Source: JBEVJC01 sp040510375 (GTDB taxonomy: Bacteria; Bacteroidota; Bacteroidia; Chitinophagales; Chitinophagaceae). From it: a DNA stretch of 64,000 bases. The position numbers and the translations under genes are program-made. The stretch spans positions 1-64,000 of the forward strand of contig JBEVJC010000033.1 in the NCBI GenBank assembly GCA_040510375.1, written 5' to 3'. Below the pieces are notes generated by a model. The model did no database searches. It saw only the letters and a list, made by a program, of their open reading frames with translations, and was not told where the DNA came from. Shown here one piece after another: positions 53,294 to 62,037 of the stretch. The number at the start of each line of letters is the position of its first letter. Positions within the stretch are counted from its first letter, which is position 1.

Positions 53294-56200
53294 ATGCTCA
53301 ACAAAATCATTTTTTTCAGTATAAAGAACAAAATCATAATCGGTGTATTGACAGTTGCCCTGGTTATCTGGGGGATCTGGAGTGCTGCCCGCTTACCGGT
53401 GGATGCCCTTCCGGATATTACCAATAACCAGGTCCAGGTTATCACCACCGCTCCAACACTTGCTGCCCAGGAAGTGGAACAATACATTACTTCACCGGTT
53501 GAACGGGCTCTCACAAATATCCAGGGTATTACAGAAATGCGATCGTTCTCACGGTTTGGACTTAGCGTGATCACGGTGGTGTTTGATGAAGGGCAGGATA
53601 TTTATTTTTCCCGTCAGCTGATGGCCGAAAAATTAAGGGAGGCAGAGGAACAGATTCCAGCAGGTGCGGGCAGGCCTGAACTGGCACCTCTTACAACGGG
53701 TCTCGGTGAAATTTATCAATACGTAATCCATCCGAAGAAGGGCAGTGAACATAAATATTCAGCGATGGACCTGCGCACTATGCAGGACTGGATTGTTAAC
53801 CGGCAACTAAGCGGCATCCGCGGAGTTGCGGAAGTAACCGGGTTTGGTGGCATCTCCAAACAATATGAAGTGGCCATTGATCCCGATCGGCTGAAAGCGA
53901 TGAATGTAACCATCCCCGAAATTTTTACCGCACTGGAGAAGAATAACCAGAATACCGGCGGAGCCTATATTGACCGCAAACCAAATGCATATTTTATCAG
54001 GGGGGTGGGACTGGTTAAAACATTCGACGATATCGAAAAGATTGTGATCAAACAGCAGAACGGAATCCCGTTGCTGATCCGTGATGTGGCTACGGTACAA
54101 TTTGGTTCACCGCCCCGTTATGGAGCAATGACCTATAACGGTGAAAAGGAAGTGGTGGGAGGACTGGTACTGATGATGAAGGGCGCAAACAGTGCAGCAG
54201 TAGTGGAACTGGTGAAGGAGCGATTAAAAACAATCACCGGATCGTTGCCGGAGGATGTGGTTATTGAACCGTTTATTGACCGGACCAATCTGATCGACCG
54301 GGCCATCAATACTGTTAAACGTAATCTGATTGAAGGCGCACTGATCGTGATTTTTGTGCTGGTGATCTTCCTGGGTAACCTTCGCGCCGGACTGATCGTT
54401 GCTTCAGCAATTCCGCTCTCCCTGTTATTCGCCATGGCGCTGATGAATCTTTTTGGTGTAAGTGCCAACCTGATGAGTCTTGGTGCTATCGACTTCGGAC
54501 TGATTGTGGATGGTGCGGTGATTATTGTGGAAGCCACGCTCCATCATTTGGGGAAGAGGAAGGGGGATGTGCTTTCCCGGCAGCAGATGGACATGGAAGT
54601 TTACCAGTCGGCCTCTGCAATCCGCAGCAGCGCTGCATTCGGGGAGATCATCATCCTGATCGTGTACATACCCATTCTCACTCTGACCGGCATTGAAGGC
54701 AAGATGTTTCGTCCCATGGCGCAAACTGTAGGGTTTGCAATTCTTGGTGCCTTACTTCTTTCCCTTACTTACGTGCCCATGATGTGTGCGTTGTTTCTTC
54801 CGAAGAAAATTAAGGTACGGCGGACTATGTCCGACCGGATGATGGATTTTTTCCAGCGTTTATACCAGCCGATCTTAAACCGTGCCATCCGTATCAGGTA
54901 TATTATTGCCGGTATAACAGTCGCACTCTTTATTCTCTCCCTGTTTATATTCAGTAAACTTGGGGGAGAATTTATTCCACAACTGGAGGAAGGTGATTAT
55001 GCCATCGAATTTGTATTACCGCAGGGGTCATCGTTATCGCAAACCACCGAAACAATAATGCTGGCCGAAAGGATGTTACTACAGTTTCCCGAGGTGAAAA
55101 TGGTGGTGGGTAAGACCGGGGCTGCGGATGTTGCCACCGATCCCATGCCGCCCGAAGCGTCGGATCTTATGGTGGTATTGAAAGATAAAAAAGATTGGAA
55201 AACGAGCTCCGGATTTTATGAACTGGCAGAGGAAATGGGCGAGAAGCTCGCAACCATTCCCGGTGTAATTGCTGAACCAAGTCAACCTATCCAGATGCGT
55301 TTTAATGAAATGATGACCGGGATCCGGCAGGATGTGGCCATCAAGATTTTTGGAGAGGATCTCGACAGCCTTGCTATTTATGCTGATAAAGTGGCAGCGG
55401 CTATCCGATCCATCCCGGGTATTACACAGCCGCAGGTTGAACGTACCGATGGCCTGCCGCAGATTACTATTGAATATGACCGTGGCCGCCTGGCGGGTTA
55501 TGGATTGAATATCGAACAGGTAAACCAGGTGATCACTGCGGCTTTCGCGGGACAGAAAGCCGGTTCAGTTTATGAGAATGAACGTAAGTTCGACCTGGTG
55601 GTCCGTCTGGACAGCAGTCACCGCAGTTCACTGGAAGACGTCAGTAACCTGTATATCCCGATGGCTGATGGTAACCAGATCCCGTTATCGCAGGTAGCTA
55701 CTGTTTCATTTAAGTCCGGACCTGCACAGATCAGCCGCGAGTCGGGCAAAAGAAGGATCTATATCAGTTTTAATGTTACCGGCAGGGATGTGCAGTCAGT
55801 TGTTAAAGAAGCGCAATCCAGACTGGCGGCCAGTGTAAAACTTCCAACGGGTTACTATTATACCTATGGGGGAACATTTGAAAACCTTCAGAAAGCATCG
55901 GCAAGACTGGCCATTGTAGTACCACTTGCTTTATTACTTATCTACTTCCTTTTATACCTGACGTTCCGTTCCTTCAGGGATGCTACCATTATATTTACGG
56001 CAATCCCGATGAGTGCTATCGGAGGTATCGTTGCCCTTCTTATCAGGGGAATGCCTTTCAGTATTTCGGCAGGGGTTGGTTTTATCGCCCTGTTTGGGGT
56101 AGCAGTATTAAACGGAATTGTATTGATGGGAACATTTAACCTGTTAAAAAAAGATGGAATGACGGATCCGGTAAAAATAGTGCTGGAGGGAACCAGGATC

Positions 56201-57607
56201 CGGTTGCGACCGGTATTGATGACGGCTGCTGTAGCGGCACTTGGCTTCATGCCCATGGCATTAAGTAATGGAGCAGGTGCTGAAGTACAACGCCCATTGG
56301 CAACGGTTGTGATTGGTGGCCTGATCTCTGCCACCTTTTTAACCCTGGTGGTTCTTCCCTGTATCTATCTTATTTTTTCAGGTTCCAAAGGGATCAGCAG
56401 GAAGGCGGTTTTTGTATCCATGCTGGTATTGCTGATGTTTAGTCCCATTATTGGTTTTTCACAGGGCGGTAGCCAAAAACATCTCACCCTTGAAGAAACA
56501 CTGCGCCTGGCAGTTGGCAACCTGCAATATGGAATCAACGAAGAACAGGTTATAAAAACCAAAGCACAGGCTGGTTCGGTTACCGTTATAAGCAAGACCG
56601 GTGTATTTGCCGAGAATGAAGATCTCCGTCCGAGTGATAATAACGGTATTTTAAAAATTGGTATCTCACAGGGTATTGCCTGGCCTGGACTTTACAAAGC
56701 CCAACGGGAAGTATATAAGGCGCAGACAAATTATTACCAGGTGAATTCAAAGGTTATCGATGCCGGATTGAAACGAAGTTTACGAAGTGTGTATTATGAG
56801 TTATGGTACCTGCGGGATAAAGAGTTATTGTTTAAACGACTTGACAGCATCTATAATACATTACACCAGGCGGCCATCCTTAAAGTAAGGACAGGTGATA
56901 GTCCCGGGCTCGACAGTATTTCGGCCAATGCACGGTTAATGGAAACGAGGGTGCGGTTGCAACAGCTGGGTAATGATGTATTGATCCAACAGGAAATGTT
57001 AAGGCAGTTATTAAACAGCGGTGATTATATTTTACCGGTAAATGATCAGCTTGGCAAGTTTGCCCTTGCGGAAGTTTTGCCTGACAGTGTACATCCGCTG
57101 ATTGTTCTTGGTGAACAGAACCTGGTGATTGCTGAAGCAGGGATCGGATTGATCCGGAATCAGAACCGGCCCGAATTTTCAGGCAGGTTTTTTACACAAC
57201 GTTTATGGGGTGCCAATGATCCCTTCAATGGATTTTCCGTGTCGGCCGCGTTCCCTTTGTTCGGGGCGAATGCCTATCGCAACCGGATAAAGACTGCCCG
57301 TGCGGAGAAAAAAATCCAGGAGAAACAATTTGTTTATGACCAGCAGGTTTTCCAGACAGAAAGAATAAAAGCGGAACAGGAAATGATCAGGAACCGGCTG
57401 GCATTGCAATTTTATGAAGACGCCGGTCTCAAACAGGCAGAAGAAATTATAAAGGCATCATCGCTTGCTTACCGTTCGGGAGAAATAAGTTTTGCAGAGT
57501 TGTCGCAGTTTCTTGGTCAGGCCATCGGCATCCAGCAGAATTACCTGGATAACCTCAATAATTATAATCAGTCGGTCATTCAATATGCTTATTATATCAA
57601 TCAATAA
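53294..57607 (+). CDS. CusA/CzcA-type heavy-metal RND pump fused to a TolC-like outer-membrane factor
   Basis: This 1437-residue protein consists of a heavy-metal RND pump (residues 1 to about 1035) and a TolC/OEP-like domain (about 1060-1437). The pump has LPVDALPDITNNQVQV at the N-terminus, the transmembrane motif DFGLIVDGAVIIVE (near 400) that carries the proton-relay acids, and the usual 12 helices with two large periplasmic loops. Between the parts lies KAVFVSMLVLLMFSPIIGF, a signal-peptide-like segment ahead of SQGGS. The pump exports ions such as Cu(I), Ag(I), Zn or Co driven by protons; the metal cannot be fixed here. Such fusions are known in Bacteroidota. The adaptor gene follows 6 bp downstream. 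Confidence 0.94.
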   Translation: MLNKIIFFSIKNKIIIGVLTVALVIWGIWSAARLPVDALPDITNNQVQVITTAPTLAAQEVEQYITSPVERALTNIQGITEMRSFSRFGLSVITVVFDEGQDIYFSRQLMAEKLREAEEQIPAGAGRPELAPLTTGLGEIYQYVIHPKKGSEHKYSAMDLRTMQDWIVNRQLSGIRGVAEVTGFGGISKQYEVAIDPDRLKAMNVTIPEIFTALEKNNQNTGGAYIDRKPNAYFIRGVGLVKTFDDIEKIVIKQQNGIPLLIRDVATVQFGSPPRYGAMTYNGEKEVVGGLVLMMKGANSAAVVELVKERLKTITGSLPEDVVIEPFIDRTNLIDRAINTVKRNLIEGALIVIFVLVIFLGNLRAGLIVASAIPLSLLFAMALMNLFGVSANLMSLGAIDFGLIVDGAVIIVEATLHHLGKRKGDVLSRQQMDMEVYQSASAIRSSAAFGEIIILIVYIPILTLTGIEGKMFRPMAQTVGFAILGALLLSLTYVPMMCALFLPKKIKVRRTMSDRMMDFFQRLYQPILNRAIRIRYIIAGITVALFILSLFIFSKLGGEFIPQLEEGDYAIEFVLPQGSSLSQTTETIMLAERMLLQFPEVKMVVGKTGAADVATDPMPPEASDLMVVLKDKKDWKTSSGFYELAEEMGEKLATIPGVIAEPSQPIQMRFNEMMTGIRQDVAIKIFGEDLDSLAIYADKVAAAIRSIPGITQPQVERTDGLPQITIEYDRGRLAGYGLNIEQVNQVITAAFAGQKAGSVYENERKFDLVVRLDSSHRSSLEDVSNLYIPMADGNQIPLSQVATVSFKSGPAQISRESGKRRIYISFNVTGRDVQSVVKEAQSRLAASVKLPTGYYYTYGGTFENLQKASARLAIVVPLALLLIYFLLYLTFRSFRDATIIFTAIPMSAIGGIVALLIRGMPFSISAGVGFIALFGVAVLNGIVLMGTFNLLKKDGMTDPVKIVLEGTRIRLRPVLMTAAVAALGFMPMALSNGAGAEVQRPLATVVIGGLISATFLTLVVLPCIYLIFSGSKGISRKAVFVSMLVLLMFSPIIGFSQGGSQKHLTLEETLRLAVGNLQYGINEEQVIKTKAQAGSVTVISKTGVFAENEDLRPSDNNGILKIGISQGIAWPGLYKAQREVYKAQTNYYQVNSKVIDAGLKRSLRSVYYELWYLRDKELLFKRLDSIYNTLHQAAILKVRTGDSPGLDSISANARLMETRVRLQQLGNDVLIQQEMLRQLLNSGDYILPVNDQLGKFALAEVLPDSVHPLIVLGEQNLVIAEAGIGLIRNQNRPEFSGRFFTQRLWGANDPFNGFSVSAAFPLFGANAYRNRIKTARAEKKIQEKQFVYDQQVFQTERIKAEQEMIRNRLALQFYEDAGLKQAEEIIKASSLAYRSGEISFAELSQFLGQAIGIQQNYLDNLNNYNQSVIQYAYYINQ

Positions 57608-57613
57608 AAAACC

Positions 57614-58849
57614 ATGAAACTATTCATATACATTTCAATCATTGTTGCATTATCGGGATTAGGTTCCTGTGGAAATAATAAGTCAGCAGAACAGGAGGAG
57701 GAGCCATCAACAGAAGAACATGGCGGGCATGAGGAAGATCCCGAAATAGCTGAGCTTACAGAAGCACAGATGAAGAGCATCGGGATTGAACTCGGGACTA
57801 TCGAAGAGAAACAACTTACCAGTTCCCTTAAGACCAATGGCGTGTTGCGGGTACCTAACCAGAACAAGGCGAGTGTAAACTCGCTGTATAGCGGAGTTAT
57901 CAGATCGTTACTGGTGCAACCGGGGAACCATGTGCGGAAGGGCCAGGCCATTGCCACTGTTGCCAATCCCCAATTCATCGAAGTCCAGAGTGAACTGGTC
58001 AATATAAATTCAAAGCTCCAACTGGCAGAACTGGAAGTAAACCGGCAACGCGAGCTCAACCAGGGTAATGCAGGTGCATTGAAGAACCTGCAATCAGCCG
58101 AATCGGAATTACGCAGCCTGAAGACATTGAAGTCAACGCTCACACAACAGGTAAGCCTGATGGGCATCAACCCGGCAAAACTTGCCAACGGAAAACTTGT
58201 CTCTGTGCTGACGATCAACAGTCCAATCAACGGAGTGATCAGTGATGTGCCGGTTAAAATGGGAAGTTATGTAGATGTATCAACAGTAGTAGCGGAGATC
58301 GTTGATAACAGCAGCCTGCACCTCGATCTTTTCGTTTATGAAAAGGACCTGCCCAAACTGAAGAATAACCAGACCATTCATTTTACCATTACCAATAATG
58401 CGGGCAGGGAGTATGACGCGAAGATCTTTTCACTCGGCTCCTCTTTCGAAGGTGAAAGTAAGGCCGTGACGGTACACGCAATGGTGGAAGGGGATAAATC
58501 AGGATTGATTGACGGGATGAATGTAACAGCGGTGATCAGTCTCTCCCTTGCCAATGTGCCTGCTGTGCCGTCAGACGCCATTGTAAATGTGGAGGGGCAG
58601 GATTATATCTTTGTATTAAAAGACAGTATGGTTGCAACAGACCAACATTCTGCTGATACAAACACGGGTAAGAATGAAAAGGAACATATTTTGAGGTTTG
58701 AGCGTGTAGCGGTGGCGAAAGCAGGCTCGGATATTGGTTATACAGAAATCACAACACTGCGGCCGATCCCGGCCCATGCAAGGATCGTTACCCGGGGTGC
58801 CTTTTTTGTTTCCGCTAAAATGACCAATACGGAAGGACATTCACATTGA
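57614..58849 (+). CDS. RND periplasmic adaptor (CusB/CzcB-like) lipoprotein
   Basis: 411 residues with a lipobox in LGSCGNNK followed by an acidic, His-containing linker (EEEPSTEEHGGHEEDPE) that could bind metal. The membrane-fusion-protein parts follow: barrel-sandwich/lipoyl halves (VLRVPNQNKASVNSLYSG and SPINGVISDVPVKMGSYV), a helical hairpin with coiled-coil character (about 120-165) and beta-barrel domains. The C-terminal His-rich insertion (DQHSADTNTGKNEKEH) and the HSH end are further possible ligands. It links the inner-membrane pump to the outer-membrane channel. The 6-bp gap to the pump gene shows co-expression. Confidence 0.93.
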   Translation: MKLFIYISIIVALSGLGSCGNNKSAEQEEEPSTEEHGGHEEDPEIAELTEAQMKSIGIELGTIEEKQLTSSLKTNGVLRVPNQNKASVNSLYSGVIRSLLVQPGNHVRKGQAIATVANPQFIEVQSELVNINSKLQLAELEVNRQRELNQGNAGALKNLQSAESELRSLKTLKSTLTQQVSLMGINPAKLANGKLVSVLTINSPINGVISDVPVKMGSYVDVSTVVAEIVDNSSLHLDLFVYEKDLPKLKNNQTIHFTITNNAGREYDAKIFSLGSSFEGESKAVTVHAMVEGDKSGLIDGMNVTAVISLSLANVPAVPSDAIVNVEGQDYIFVLKDSMVATDQHSADTNTGKNEKEHILRFERVAVAKAGSDIGYTEITTLRPIPAHARIVTRGAFFVSAKMTNTEGHSH

Positions 58850-58879
58850 TACCGGGAATTATTTTGCAATTCTGTTAAC

Positions 58880-59557
58880 ATGAAAGTAGTTAAACATAAA
58901 TTTTTAAGAAGGGTAAGCGGACTGAAGAAATTATTCTTTTGTCTTGGTATTGCCATTGTGGTGTACCTGTTGTTGTTGAATGTAAATGTCGACTGGGGGA
59001 ACCGCATCATCCTGGGATGGGATGCTTTCTGCCTGGTATTACTGTTGCTCGACTGGACCTTATTTTTCAAAACCAGTGCCGACGAGCTTCCGGGCATGGT
59101 GCGGGACCAGGACGATGGGATCGAGGTAATCTTTACCATTGTGCTGGTAGGGATCTGTTTCAGTTTGTTTGGAACGCTGGTGCTGCTGGTCAGCAAAGGT
59201 GGACCAGCTCCCCATAAATTACTTCATACTATTATCTCGCTTTCACCGGTTCTTCTTTCCTGGATTTTATTACATACAATTTTTGCGGTACGGTATGCAC
59301 ATCTTTATCATGACCATAACAGCCAGAAATCGGGTGCTGCGGTAGGTGGTCTTACTTTTCCAACCAAAGAAAAACTCGATTACCTGGATTTTGCCTATTT
59401 CGCGCTGGTCATTGGAATGACCTTCCAGGTATCCGATGTGCAGGTAAATTCATCTGTTATCCGGAGATTCGTGCTGATGCATAGCCTGATTTCCTTTGTA
59501 TTTAATACGATCATCGTGGCGTTGACCATTAATACCATTGCGAGTCTGTTACAGTAA
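58880..59557 (+). CDS. DUF1345 integral membrane protein
   Basis: 225 residues with about five transmembrane segments and a loop containing RYAHLYHDHNSQKSG. The LFWDW-like LLLLDWTLFF, the AVRYAHLYH motif and LDYLDFAYFALVIGMTFQVSDV match the DUF1345 family. Its function is unknown. It lies 30 bp after the adaptor in the same direction, so it is probably in the efflux transcript. Its final 16 codons reappear in diverged form just after the stop (59567-59615). Confidence 0.9.
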   Translation: MKVVKHKFLRRVSGLKKLFFCLGIAIVVYLLLLNVNVDWGNRIILGWDAFCLVLLLLDWTLFFKTSADELPGMVRDQDDGIEVIFTIVLVGICFSLFGTLVLLVSKGGPAPHKLLHTIISLSPVLLSWILLHTIFAVRYAHLYHDHNSQKSGAAVGGLTFPTKEKLDYLDFAYFALVIGMTFQVSDVQVNSSVIRRFVLMHSLISFVFNTIIVALTINTIASLLQ

Positions 59558-59566
59558 GTGAACAGC

Positions 59567-59615
59567 GATCATTGTGGCGCTGGCAATTAAAACCATTGGA
59601 GGTTTGATACAATAA
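59567..59615 (+). pseudogene. Remnant copy of the DUF1345 3' end
   Basis: These 49 bp match 59509-59557 at 38 of 49 positions and encode IIVALAIKTIGGLIQ-stop against IIVALTINTIASLLQ-stop. The copy is shifted by 58 bp, hence in another frame, and an in-frame stop lies two codons upstream, so it cannot be translated as part of the gene. Probably it is what is left of a second, tandem DUF1345 gene. Confidence 0.75.
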
Positions 59616-59626
59616 ACAAGTCCGGT

Positions 59627-60283
59627 TCAGGTAGAAATCAGTAAACTATTGGCGACTTTATGACTGACGGTAACGATCTTTTTTCCTTTCAGCTGCAGGG
59701 TATAGGACAGGTCAAATTCTTCGATTGATTTTATCCTTATTTTGTCACCGAGTGCCAGTCCTGATTTATCAAGGTAATTCAGGAAGGCAGGCGAGTGGTC
59801 GCTCACACCTGTAAAGATGCCGTCCTGACCGGGTTCCAGCGTCGCCAGCAGTACCGACCGGCTCTTGGGTACCACACCGTTTGCATCGGGTATGGGATCT
59901 CCATGCGGATCGGCTTTTGGGAAACCAAGGTATTTATCCAGCCGGTTCACCAGTTCCTCATCATTGATATGTTCCAGTTGTTCGGCCATTTCATGCACCT
60001 GGTCCCACCCAAACTCCAGCTTCTCCACCAGGAAAACCTCCCAGAGCCGGTGGTTGCGGATAATCCCGACTGCCACCTGTCGTCCTTTTTCGGTGAGCCT
60101 GGACCCCTTTGATTTCTGGTAGCTGACCAGTTTTTTATGCGCCATCCGTTTCAGCATATCGGTTACCGAAGGGGCATGAACCCCCAGTACCAGCGCCAGT
60201 GCGGAGGTTGCCACCGGATCGCCGTTGATTTCCTGGAGTTTGTAAAGGGCCTTCAGGTAGTTTTCTTCTGTAAATGAATGCAA
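59627..60283 (-). CDS. DtxR/MntR-family metal-dependent regulator
   Basis: 218 residues: an N-terminal winged helix-turn-helix (FTEENYLKALYKLQEING, SVTDMLKRMAHKKLVSY), the dimerisation/metal-binding domain (NHRLWEVFLVEKLEF, DQVHEMAEQLEHINDEELVNRLDKYLG, with conserved Glu and His ligands) and a C-terminal FeoA/SH3-like domain. Such proteins bind Mn(II) or Fe(II) and repress metal-uptake genes. The gene is divergent from the di-heme operon and an ATTAGG-N4-CCTAAT site lies between them, so it probably controls itself and that operon. Which metal it senses cannot be decided. Confidence 0.92.
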   Translation of the reverse strand: MHSFTEENYLKALYKLQEINGDPVATSALALVLGVHAPSVTDMLKRMAHKKLVSYQKSKGSRLTEKGRQVAVGIIRNHRLWEVFLVEKLEFGWDQVHEMAEQLEHINDEELVNRLDKYLGFPKADPHGDPIPDANGVVPKSRSVLLATLEPGQDGIFTGVSDHSPAFLNYLDKSGLALGDKIRIKSIEEFDLSYTLQLKGKKIVTVSHKVANSLLIST

Positions 60284-60332
60284 GTCTTGTCGATTTTGGG
60301 GTACAAGTTAACCAAACCGGCTTAATTTAGTA

Positions 60333-60348
60333 ATTAGGGTAACCTAAT
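60333..60348 (+). promoter_or_regulatory. DtxR/MntR-type operator candidate
   Basis: ATTAGG-GTAA-CCTAAT has perfect 6-bp arms and resembles the TTAGG/CCTAA half sites used by DtxR-family repressors. It is 50 bp from the regulator start and 52 bp from the di-heme gene start, so one site could serve both promoters. Confidence 0.65.
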
Positions 60349-60399
60349 AATATTATTATGTCGAACTAATTATATATTTTTACCAGTGAATCATTACTA

Positions 60400-61596
60400 A
60401 TGAACAAACTGATCATTCTCTTTTTATTGGTGGGCGCCATGTATGGCATAATTGCCTGCAATAAACTGTTGCCTGCTGCCCCGGCCGAAAGCGACCTGCT
60501 GGATGGCCCGGTAGAGGGATTGAGTAATGAGCAGCACCGGCGTTTCCTGGCAGGCGATATTGCATTTAATGATGAGATATTTACTTCACAGACCGGACTG
60601 GGACCCGTGTTTGTTGCCACCAGTTGCGGCAGTTGTCATGCCGGTGATGGGAAGGGACATCCCTTCAGCACGCTCACCCGTTTCGGTCAGACCGATAGTA
60701 CCGGTAATAAATTCCTTCACCGGGGCGGACCTCAATTGCAGGACCGCGCCATCCCTGGTTTTGAACCGGAAACCATTCCCGCCGGTGCAAGCTTTTCACG
60801 ATTTACCCCTCCGGCAAACACCGGACTGGGTTTCCTGGAACTGGTGTCCGATGCGGACTTGCTGGCTATGTCGGACCCCAACGATATGGACGGCGATGGT
60901 ATTTCGGGTGTACCAAACTGGCTGGAGTTACAACCGTACTCCGTTCCAGGGGCAGGCAGTTTTAACCGTAACGGAAAATATATCCATCGTTTTGGGAAAA
61001 AGGCTGCGGCTTTTGATCTTCATCATCAGACAGTAAGTGCATATCATCAGGATATCGGGATCAATTCCTCCTTTGAACCAATTGATATTTATTCAGGATT
61101 GGAAACAGATCCCGAGATCAGCAACCTGACCATCCGGGAAGTCGTTTTTTATCTCCAGACACTCAAGGCTCCGGTACCGAGAGACCAGCAGGAACCGGAA
61201 GTAATCCGCGGCCGTGAACTCTTCCTGCAAACCGGTTGCGAAAGCTGTCACCGGCAAACGCTCAGCACTGGCGTTTCCACTATTGGTGCATTGTCCAATA
61301 AAACTTTCCATCCCTATACCGATCTGTTACTTCATGATATGGGTCCGGGTTTAGATGATGGTTATACCGAAGGCACTGCAACAACGGCGGAATGGCGGAC
61401 ACCGCCTTTATGGGGACTGGGCCTCTCGCCCAATTCACAGGGTGGCCAGTTTTTCCTGTTACATGATGGTCGCGCCAGGTCAATAGAAGAAGCTATCCGG
61501 TTACATGGTGGTGAAGGAAGTGCCAGTAGAACCAGGTTTGAGCAAATGACAGCTGCTGATAAAAATGCATTGATCAGGTTTTTAAAATCACTCTGA
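60400..61596 (+). CDS. Di-heme DUF1111 (thiol-oxidoreductase-like) lipoprotein
   Basis: 398 residues with a lipobox in AMYGIIACNK. Two c-type heme motifs are present: CGSCH (residues 76-80) and CESCH (280-284). The body matches the DUF1111 di-heme family, related to cytochrome c peroxidases (LGPVFVATSCGSCHAGDG, DMDGDGISGVPNW, DLLLHDMGPGL, WRTPPLWGLG, FLLHDGRARSIEEAI). The DxDGDG loop may bind calcium. Family members often occur near iron-acquisition genes. It is followed after 3 bp by a Rieske protein and then a porin, suggesting a redox step at the envelope linked to metal import and controlled by the divergent DtxR-type regulator. Confidence 0.9.
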   Translation: MNKLIILFLLVGAMYGIIACNKLLPAAPAESDLLDGPVEGLSNEQHRRFLAGDIAFNDEIFTSQTGLGPVFVATSCGSCHAGDGKGHPFSTLTRFGQTDSTGNKFLHRGGPQLQDRAIPGFEPETIPAGASFSRFTPPANTGLGFLELVSDADLLAMSDPNDMDGDGISGVPNWLELQPYSVPGAGSFNRNGKYIHRFGKKAAAFDLHHQTVSAYHQDIGINSSFEPIDIYSGLETDPEISNLTIREVVFYLQTLKAPVPRDQQEPEVIRGRELFLQTGCESCHRQTLSTGVSTIGALSNKTFHPYTDLLLHDMGPGLDDGYTEGTATTAEWRTPPLWGLGLSPNSQGGQFFLLHDGRARSIEEAIRLHGGEGSASRTRFEQMTAADKNALIRFLKSL

Positions 61597-61599
61597 ACC

Positions 61600-62037
61600 A
61601 TGGAACGCAAAAGATTTATCAAATCTTGCGGAATGGCCTGTATCGCTGGTATTGGCCTTTCATCATTACTGCAAAGCTGCGGAACAGCAAGGCAACTCAG
61701 TGGCCGGATTGTGGAAGACGACCTGGTCGTTTCACTGGATAGTTTTTCCGGGGGAAAGGATGGAGTCAAACAATTTGTTATTGTCCGTAATGAAATACTG
61801 CAATACCCGATCTGTGTGTACCGCCACTCCGAGAACGATTACTCGGCATTGTGGATGCGTTGTACCCACCAGGGCGCGGAATTGCAGGTGTTTGGTGAAG
61901 TGTTACAATGTCCGGCGCATGGAAGTGAATTCAGCAGCAGGGGAGATGTGAGGGGCGGACCGGCAGATAACCAGCTTCGCAGTTTCCCGGTGACAATAGC
62001 CAACGGTCAGTTGAAAATTTCATTGAAAGCAGTATGA
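61600..62037 (+). CDS. Rieske [2Fe-2S] protein, exported
   Basis: The 145-residue protein carries the two Rieske boxes CTHQGAEL (from residue 88) and CPAHGSEF (from about 105), which supply the two Cys and two His ligands of the cluster. The N-terminus (MERKRFIKSCGMACIAGIG) is Tat-like and contains a lipobox-type LLQSC, so it probably sits at the membrane outside the cytoplasm. No oxygenase or bc1 partner is encoded nearby. The tight spacing (3 bp from the di-heme gene, 4-bp overlap with the porin gene) suggests it passes electrons to or from the di-heme protein. Confidence 0.9.
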   Translation: MERKRFIKSCGMACIAGIGLSSLLQSCGTARQLSGRIVEDDLVVSLDSFSGGKDGVKQFVIVRNEILQYPICVYRHSENDYSALWMRCTHQGAELQVFGEVLQCPAHGSEFSSRGDVRGGPADNQLRSFPVTIANGQLKISLKAV

